Source of the DNA: Ovis canadensis | Taxonomy: Eukaryota > Chordata > Mammalia > Artiodactyla > Bovidae | Direction of reading: 5' to 3' | Assembly: GCF_042477335.2 (NCBI RefSeq) | Contig: NC_091262.1 | Location: 46,659,001-46,723,000 of the forward strand | DNA length: 64,000 bases | Shown here: positions 34,801 through 43,800 of the stretch, in pieces | Layout: every line of letters starts with the position of its first letter | Position numbering within the stretch: the stretch's first letter is position 1 | Notes under the pieces: model-generated | What the model saw: the letters and a program-made list of their open reading frames with translations, nothing else | The model's database searches: none | Told to the model about the DNA's origin: nothing | Made by a program: the position numbers and the translations under genes

Positions 34801-37800
34801 CTACAACCACAACGGCAGCCTCAGTCCCCGTGACACCCTGGCCTTTTCTGTGGAGGCAGGGCCTGTGCACACGGAAGCCACCCTGCAAGTGGCCATTGCC
34901 GTCGAGGGGCCAGTGGCCCCCCTGCACCTGGTCCGGCACAAGAAGATCTATGTCTTCCAGGGAGAGGCAGCTGAGATCAGAAGGGACCTGCTGGAGGTAA
35001 AGGGCTGGGGGCCTGAGCAGGGGTCTGGGCCAGGTAAATGGGCCCCCTAACCCGAGCAGTCATGCCAGGCATGCTTGCTTGGATGGTTTGGGGTGTGACC
35101 AGGTGTGTGTATGTGCCTTGGGTGTGTACCCGTGCATCTGTATGTTGTGTACCTGAGGGTTTCTGGGCAGTGTTTTGTATGCACGGCTGCCTGTGGGTTG
35201 CATATTCCTCCACATGTCACATGCACACATGTACACGCTGTGGCCGACATGCAGATTCCTGGGCTCTACCCAGACCACAGACCCTGATTTGGAGCCTGAG
35301 AATATGCACTCTAATAGGAGTGGGCTGTCTGAAGGGTTTTGATGGGTGCGGACTTTGAGGATTACAGGCCTTAGAGGCAGGTTTGGCTCCCCCCTACACC
35401 CACCCTGCCAGCCAGATCCTGCATCCTCAGTTCTTTTCCTGGACCTCAGACCAGGCCTTGAGGGCTGCTGACCACCCAGGAACCTCACTGAGCAACCACA
35501 GGCCATCCGGTAGGTCCACTGCCTTGCTGTGTGATCTCACACCAGTCACTTGCCCTCTCTGGGCTTATTCTTCTACTGAGAGTAAGCTGCTAGCTTCTGA
35601 GCCTCTTGTGGTTGTTGAAGCTGTTGAGACTTCGGGGCAGATGGTGACTAAACATGTCTGGTGGCTGGAAGTCTTTGCCCAGGAGCAGGCAGCTTTGAAG
35701 AGCTAGGCTTTGAAGAGTCTGGGGTTTAACAGCAGAGAGGAGGGGGACAGTCTTCCAGGCAGAGGGACAGAATAAGACATGTGAGCCTGGGGTGGTGTGT
35801 AGCCTGTTATGGCTGGGTCATCAGATGAGGGAGCACCTTCCCTCCAGGCCCTGGACTGGCCTCTGGTCTGCCAGCTCCATAGAGCCCCGTTGTATAGGAA
35901 TCCAGGTCGCTCAGAAGGATGGGGCGCCCTCTGGTGGCATCAGCATGTCACGGGTAGTCAGTGTGTATGTCCGTGTGTGACATACGTGTGTCTGGGTGCA
36001 CACATTGGCGTGTGGTAAGACTGTATGTCCGTGTCAGTGAACCTGAGGCCGTGTGGTTGTGTAATCTCGGCGAGAGTGTGTGTGTGTCTCAGAGGCCTCA
36101 ACAGGCTCCCCCTGTGACCCCTCTGATAACCAGGCAGCCCAGGAGGCTGTGCCACCAGCGGACATTGTGTTCTCAGTGAAGACCCCGCCGAGCGCCGGCT
36201 ACCTGGTGATGCTGTCCCCCGGCGCCGTGGCAGCTGAGCCGCCCAGCCTGGACCCCGTGCACCGTTTCTCCCAGGAGGCAGTGGATGCGGGCAGGGTCCT
36301 GTACCTGCACTCCCGCCCTGAGGTCTGGAGCGACACCTTCTCCCTGGATGTGTCCTCAGGCCTGGGTGCTCCCCTCGAGGGCGTCCGCCTGGAGCTGGAG
36401 GTGCTGCCGTCCGCCATCCCCCTGGAGGCACAGAACTTCAGTGTCCCGGAGGGCGGAGCCCGCACCCTGGCCCCGCCCCTGCTCCGCATCTCTGGGCCCT
36501 ACTTCCCCACGCTGCCGGCCCTCCACCTGCAGGTGCTGGAGCCGCCCCGGCATGGGGCCCTGCAGAGAGAGGAGGGACCTCAAGACGGGAGCCTCAGCGC
36601 CTTCTCCTGGAGAGAGGTACGGTCAGGGAAGCCCAGGGTGCTGCCCAGCTCTGGGGGCCAAGTCTGGGGGTGTGCAGGGAGAGGAGGCAGGAGCCCACAT
36701 TTACGGAGCACCTCATCTCACCCTCCTTCACCGGCATAGAGAAACGAGTGTCCCCATTTCCATCATTCTTTCACCCTGGGAGAAATGACGGTCCCCTTTG
36801 CCTCCCACAGAAACAGAGGCTCTGAAGGAGTCAGTCTCCCATAGCCAAAGGCAGGGCATGAAGGGTACTGGGCCTGAGACCCACGAGGGGACTCAGGCCT
36901 GCCGGGGCCTGACCTCCGGCCCGGGGCCTGCCCGCAGGTGGAACAGCAGCTGATCCGCTACGTGCATGATGGGAGTGAGACGCTGGCAGACAGGTTTGTC
37001 CTGGTGGCCAACGCCTCAGAGATGGACCGCCAGAGCCACCCCGTGGTCCTCACCATCACCATCCTGCCTGTCAACGACCAGCCCCCCATCCTCACCACAA
37101 ACACAGGCCTGCAGGTGAGAGCGTCTAGGACCGCCTCCCGCTGTCCCTGTCCCCACCAGAGAGGCCCAGCACCGAGCTCCCCTGCTGTGAGCCTCACTTT
37201 CCTCCTCTGTAAAATGGGGATCCTGCCCCATGCCGCCCTAGGTTATTGGGAGGAGAGAAGAGCTACGGCACCGGAAATAGAACACAGGTGTGAGGCTCTG
37301 TAATTGGCCACTTACAAGTGCAGCAGGCAGCCTTGTGAATGGACATGCTTCCCATTGCTCCCTGGACTCACCCTCAGCAGGAAGCTTTTGCTCTGGCTCA
37401 GCACCAGGACTCCTGAAGAAAACTGTTTCAGACCCTTAGGGGTGGACTCCAACTGCTCCCCACTTCCACCCCCAGCAAGTGCAGGCCACAGCCGGACCCC
37501 CCAATCCCCTGACTCTTACACTACTGCAGGGTAGTGGGGTCCCCATCTAGCAGAGGTGAAGGCTGAGGCCCAGACAGGTGACAGGACTTCTCCAGGGTCA
37601 CAGTGGAAGTCACCGATGGAAAAGAGTGTGGCTTGACCAGGGCCACACAGCAGGATAGTGAACGGGCAGGGCGCTGAATGCTGACCTCTAGGGTATAGCC
37701 TCTGGCTCAGCAGCAGCTATGGAAGGTTTCAGAAGAGGGCCGATGTGGGCTGTCTGTGGCATGAGAATCTTTGGTGTATAGGATGTGCCTGTGGGGAACA

Positions 37801-40800
37801 GCCGGGTGCCGGGAAGGCCTGCAGAGGGTAGGTTTCAGGCAGAGGGCTGCCAGACCAGAGTCAGATGGTGCTGTGTGCCATTTCGCCACCAGGTGGTGCT
37901 GTCCACTGTGTTTGTACCAGGAGCCCTGTGCTAAGGCCAGGTCTATACATTATGGCCCTCCTTCCAGACCTCAGGCCGAGGTCAGCCTTGGGCTGGGAGA
38001 GGGAATCCCAGAGTGCTTGGTTTTCTAGGAAGCCCCTCTCCAACACTGCTCATAAGTTGCTGACCCAATAGGACCCTCGGAATGGGATCCTGTCGTGCTG
38101 ACAGGAGAGAGGCTTGTGGGGTCTCCCCTCCCCTCTGAGCATGGGGAGGGGCTACCTGCACCCAGGAAGCCTTTACCCATCTGGCTGGGGCCTCGTGATT
38201 GCACTGGGAGCACCTGGGCCCCCATCAGGTGCTGCAAGGCAGCGGCCTGGCACCAGCCTCTCCAGCTCACCAAGCCTCCCTTCCCCATCCCTCACCCGGA
38301 AGGGGAGCCTAATCCTAAGTATCCTGATCTGATTCCCATCCTGTGCCCCTGCCCAGATTCACCATGGAGGGTCTAAAGGGAGACCCCTGCCCTGCCAGTG
38401 AACCACAGAGGCGGTACTGTGGGTCAGAGTTGGGAGACTCTGAGGGGTGAAAGCTGGGGGCTTCCTGGGGTAGGGGTACATGAGCTGGCCTTGAGGGACA
38501 AGCTGGACTAGGGCAGAGGGAGCCCTAGGGAGCCCTAGGGAGCCTGGGCGTGGGAACCTTGGGCCCACAGGGGAAAGTGAATGGGGTGGAGGGCCCCTTT
38601 GTGTGGGGAAGCCCCGGATGGCAGTGCGGTTGGAGCCCTGATGATACCCCCAGGCCAGGGGGGAATGCAGTGGGTAGGCTTGGTGGGATCATATCCCTCA
38701 CAGGCCTGTATCCCCAGATGTGGGAGGGGGCCACGGTGCCCATCCCAGCGGAGGCCCTTAGGGGCACAGACAGCGACTCTGGACCCGAGGACCTGGTCTA
38801 CACCCTGGAGCGGCCCAGCAACGGCCGGGTGGTGCTGAGTACGGCGCCGGGCATCGAAACCCACAGCTTCACCCAGGCCCAGCTCGACGGCGGGCTCGTG
38901 CTGTTCTCACACAGAGGTAGGCGCCGAGGGGTGGGGGTGCCCCGAGGCTGGGTGCCAGTGCGGGCCGGCGAGGCTCAAGTCCCCTCCTGTCCCAGGAGCC
39001 CTGGACGGAGGCTTCCGCTTCAGCCTGTCTGACGGCGAGCACAGCTCCGCGGGACACTTCTTCCGGGTGATGGCCCAGAAGCAGCTGCTCCTCTCCCTGG
39101 AGGGCAGCCGGACGCTGACCGTCTGCCCAGGTGGGTGAGCCACGCCAGGGCCCTTCTGCCTCCCCTGTGGCCGCAGGTCTGGCCCTGGCTCCTGGTCAGA
39201 GTCCGACAGTCCCCCTTGGCCTCTCGCAGGGTCCGTCCAGCCGCTCAGCAGCCAGAGCCTGAGAGCCAGTTCCAGTGCGGGCACTGACCCCCACCACCTG
39301 CTCTACCAGGTGTTGCGGGGCCCTCAGCTTGGCCGGCTCTTCCACACCCAGCAGGGCAGCACCGGGGAGGCCCTGGAGAACTTCACTCAGGCAGAGGTAA
39401 GGGCCGCTCTCTTCAGCCACTCAAGCCTTAGACTCCATCCAGTCTAAGGCCCACTGTCCCCTTGGACACACTTGTGGACACGGGTACCAGCTCCAGCTTC
39501 CCTGGGCCTGCCATGGTCCAGGCCCTGCATGCCCCACCTTCCAGAAGCTGCCAGGCTGGGGGATAGGGGAGGGATGGGGCTTAGTGTTCCAGGAAAAGGA
39601 AGAAGGATGCAGGAGACCAGGGCTCCAGGGGCCCAGAGCAGGGATCAGGTTCTCAGACTTGGCTTCCAGGAGGAACTGCACTTGGACCCTAGGGGATAAG
39701 GGGACACTAGACACCCCAGTGGCTGGTGGGGGACAGTGTTTGGTTTGGGGGGGGATAGAGTTTGGGATGAAGGCAGCTGGTTGGCTTGTGGGCAGAGATG
39801 TAAGCCCGGGGCTCAGGTGAAGAGCCAGAAAGAAGCAGGGTGGGTCCTGAAGCAGACGAGTGAACACAAGCAGCTGAGTAAGTCGAGCTGGGGGTGAAGC
39901 TGCCATCCATGCTTCAGGGCAGCTTCAGGACACAACTGCCCCCGAGCAGAGGCCCCCAGTGAAAGCTAGGACTCTCAGCCACGGGAAGAGGCAGACCACC
40001 AGGCTGCTTCTGTTGGGGTCCCAGAGCGCTCTGTGCTACCTGGGCCAATGGGGCCAGCAGCCATCGTTTTAATTTAGGTCCCTGTAAGTGCATTAGGCGC
40101 CCAGCATTCCAGGGCAGCCTTGGCTCGCCCTGAAGGCTCTCCCTGTGGTGGCAGGGGGTGGTGGGGGGAATGTCTTCCATGTGAGGGCAGGAAGGAACTT
40201 TAATGAGGGTGGGAAGAGGTTCTCAGTTCTCTCACATCACCGTCCCCCAGGCTGGAGTTCTCTGTGCTCCCAGCATCTGCTGTGGCCCCGCTTCCCAGCC
40301 CTCCCCACAATTAAATATTCAGCAGGCCAGCTGTGCACCCTGAATCCCTGGGATGCCGAGGGAGGAGGGTGGAGCAGGAGGAGGACTTCAGGCCCCTCCC
40401 CAACCCTGCGGACTAGATTGAATGGCCACCAGGGGGCCAGGCTGGCAGCGCCACCCAGGGAAGCTGGAGGAGGCCTTGAGGCAGACACACCCTCCCCTTG
40501 GTGAAGGGGGCAGGGCAGAACTGGGTGGGATCTGACAGTGCCATGGTGGCACAGGACTCTGAGCTGGGGGCGGTGGAGAGGAGACAGGGACCAGGTGTCT
40601 CCATTCTGCAGATAAGGAAACTGAGGCTTATAGAGGTCAAGGGACTTTATTCAGATCCTGTGGCTAGTGAGAAGCCATCCCGGGGCTGTGCCTTCAGATT
40701 GCTAGTCCTAGATTCTTTCCACAAAGGACGCTGCTGGTTCCCAGAGGTCAGGGCCCCCTCCCCACCTCGCCTGTGACTTGCCTCATCCCCAGCTGGACAG

Positions 40801-43800
40801 CCCCCCGACCCACAAGCACCTCGTGTACCCAGACTCCAGCTCCTGAGGGTCTCTGTTTCCTTCCTGCTCATTGGTCAGCCCCGGGCCAGAGGTCACAGCT
40901 GGCAGTCCTTGTGGACCACAGCTGGCCCACAGATGTGTTTTATTTGGCTTGCGCATGCATTTAATGGTTTTAAATTAGTGGTCAAGATATAACCTTTGGG
41001 GTATTTCACCCACATGCAACCTGATTTCCAGTTTCTTAAAAAGCTTCTGTTCCCCTCTCCCGGCCAGCCTCTGAAGAGCACCTCCAGCTCTGCTCCCCCT
41101 CCTGACCGGGCAGGGTGCCCCACTTCACCACAACCCCGGTGCAACAGTGAGATGGAAGCCTAGATCCTCCCACACTGTGACCCCAGTCGGCTTCCTTCTC
41201 ATTATTGCACAAGTCCTGTTTTTCCACGAGAAGGAAAATAGTTCCCTGTGTCTTCTAAAAGGGGAAAACAAAAGATAAGCCAAGAGGACACATTGGGATT
41301 AGAAGAGGAGGGAGTGGATTTCTTGATGGAAGTGGAGACTATTCCTTGGTGTTTAACAGGCAGCTGGCCCTAGAGAATAGCAGGCGTGGCTGGAGTGGAG
41401 AGGGAGGAGGTGAGGTCGCAGGTAACAGGTCACACAGGGTCTTTGAAGCCAAAGGGTGGTGAGCCATTGCACTGTCTGAGCAAAACTGACAGAACCCAAC
41501 TTACATTTTTAAAGGCTCACCCTGACTTCTGTGTTAGAACCCACCTGCAAATGCAGGAGACCTAAGAGATGCAGGTTCGATCCCTGGGTCAGAAAGATCC
41601 CCCGGAGGAGGGCCTGGCAACCCACTCCAGTATCCTTGCCTGGAGAGTCCCCGTGGACAGAGGAGCCTGGCAGGCTAGGGTCATAAGGTTGCAAAGAGTT
41701 GGACACGATTGAAGTGACTTAGCACGCATGTGTGGGGGCCAGAGAGAGAGCCAGTACACAGTTAGGGGGCTCCAGCAATGATCCAGGCCAGAGATGACAC
41801 TGTAAGAGAGGCAACGAGGAATCAGGGGTGACTCAGGGTCTGGGGACCTGAGCCACAGGACGAACAGAGACATGCCCTCCGCAGTGGAAAGGCTGGGAGA
41901 GGCGGAGCAGGTCAGAGGTCGTCTCGGATACGCTGAGTTTGAGATGTCCTTCAGACATCCCAGTGGAGCTGCCAAGGAAGCAGGTAGCTATGAGCCTGGA
42001 GTTCAGGAGAGTGAAGCCTGGGGTTGGAGAGACAAATAAAGGGGTCGTCTCATGGCTGGTGTCTAAGGACGTGAGACCCAGTGAGAGCGCATGGGTAGTG
42101 CCTGTAGGCAGAGTGTCAAGGCCAAACCACAGACATGGGGTGGGTGGGCGGGGGAGGGGTGGGCCCAGTAGAAGAGTCTGTGAAGAAGCAGCTAGTGAGG
42201 CTGGAGGTCAACTGAGGGAGCAGAACCGCTCAGAAGCCATCGGGTGGGCCGGAGGAAGGAGCGCTCACTTGTGTCCAGTGCTGCTGAGAACTGGCCTCTG
42301 GATTCAGTGACATGGAGGCCATGGTCCCCTTGGCAACAGCAGGAACCAAAGTCTGGGGAGAGTGTGCTCAAGACTACATTGGGGAAGAGTATAGACTATT
42401 CCTTCTGGCTTTTTGCTGCAAAGAGCCTAAAAGGAGGAAGAACATATGTTGGTGTAAAAAGTAAAGTCAGGAGAAGTTTATTCTTTAAGATGGGTGGATA
42501 GCATAGTTACCTAATGATGGGACTGATCCGTTTGGGGGGACACTGACGCCGTGGGGAAAAGATGGGCATTGGTAGAAGCGGTGGCTTCAGTAGGGAAGAG
42601 GGACAGGGATTTCATGCAAAAGACGACCAAGCTGCTGTGGAGAGAAGCACAAATAGAGTACTGTCTTCCCAGGGGCTCCGAGAGATGAGGTGGCAGAGCT
42701 GGGATTTGACAGAGGCGTCCGGATCCAGAGCCTAGCTCTTCACTGTCGTGTGACTGTTTTATGGCGACCCCCTGAGCTGATGAAGGAGACATAGAGCGAG
42801 GCACATTGGGGAGAGCCGCGAGGGTGGCTGGGCTCTGGGCATCTGCCAGGGAGACCCCAGTACCCGGTACCGGTGCCAGCCTCAGAGGGGGTCCCAGGCC
42901 CTGCAGGATCTCATCCAACCAGTGGGGTGTCCCTGCAGGTATATGCTGGGAACGTTCTATATGAGCACGAGATGCCCTCCGAGCCCTTCTGGGAGGCCCA
43001 TGATGCCCTGGAGCTCCAGCTGTCCTCACCCCCTGCCCTCGACATGGTCGCCACCCTTGCCGTGACGGTGACTTTCGAGGCTGCCTGTCCCCAGCGCCCC
43101 AGCCGCCTCTGGAGGAACAAAGGTGAACAGCATGATGGGCTGGCAAATTTGGGGGTGGGGGGCACACGGCCAAAGGTCAGCAGCTCACGTCAGCCCTGAG
43201 GACCTGGTACATTACAGGGAGGATGGGCAGGTGGGGTCAGCAGGGGGCGTATCCGGGCTGGGGTGCCTGGTCTGAGCGGGGAGGGACAATCTGGCCTTGA
43301 AGACTCTGGTCTGAAGGTCCTCAGCTCTCCCTTCGGTGGACAGGACCTTCACAGCCTGTGTCCCATCCCCAGGTCTCTGGGTCCCCGAAGGCCAGAGGGC
43401 CGAGATCACCACTGCAGCCCTTGACGCCGCCAACCTCCTGGCTAGCGTCCCATCGCCCCAGCGCCTGGAGCATGACGTGCTTTTCCAGATCACGCAGTTC
43501 CCCACGCGGGGCCAGCTGTTGGTGTCCGAGGAGCCCCTCCACGCCGGGCGGCCCCACTTCTTGCAGTCTGAGCTGGCCGCAGGGCAGCTGGTGTACGCCC
43601 ACGGCGGCGGGGGCACCCAGCAGGATGGCTTCCGCTTCCGTGCCCACCTCCAGGGGCCGGCGGGGGCCTCCGTGGCGGGACCCCAGACCTCAGAGGCCTT
43701 CGCCATCACGGTGCGCGATGTGAATGAACGGCCGCCGCAGCCTCAGGCCTCCGTCCCGCTCCGGCTCACCCAGGGCTCCCGTAGCCCTGTCTCCCGGGCC

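Larger units (their letters stand above)
39397..42938 (+). other. CSPG4: CSPG4 intron 8 (3.5 kb)
   Basis: GT-AG. It holds a MIR-like piece near 40600-40680, AT-rich old repeat sequence near 40900-41060, and an old repeat from about 41280 to 42240 that is interrupted by a Bov-tA SINE at 41530-41729. The stretch 40160-40400 is non-repetitive to my eye. No additional exon is supported. Confidence 0.92.
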
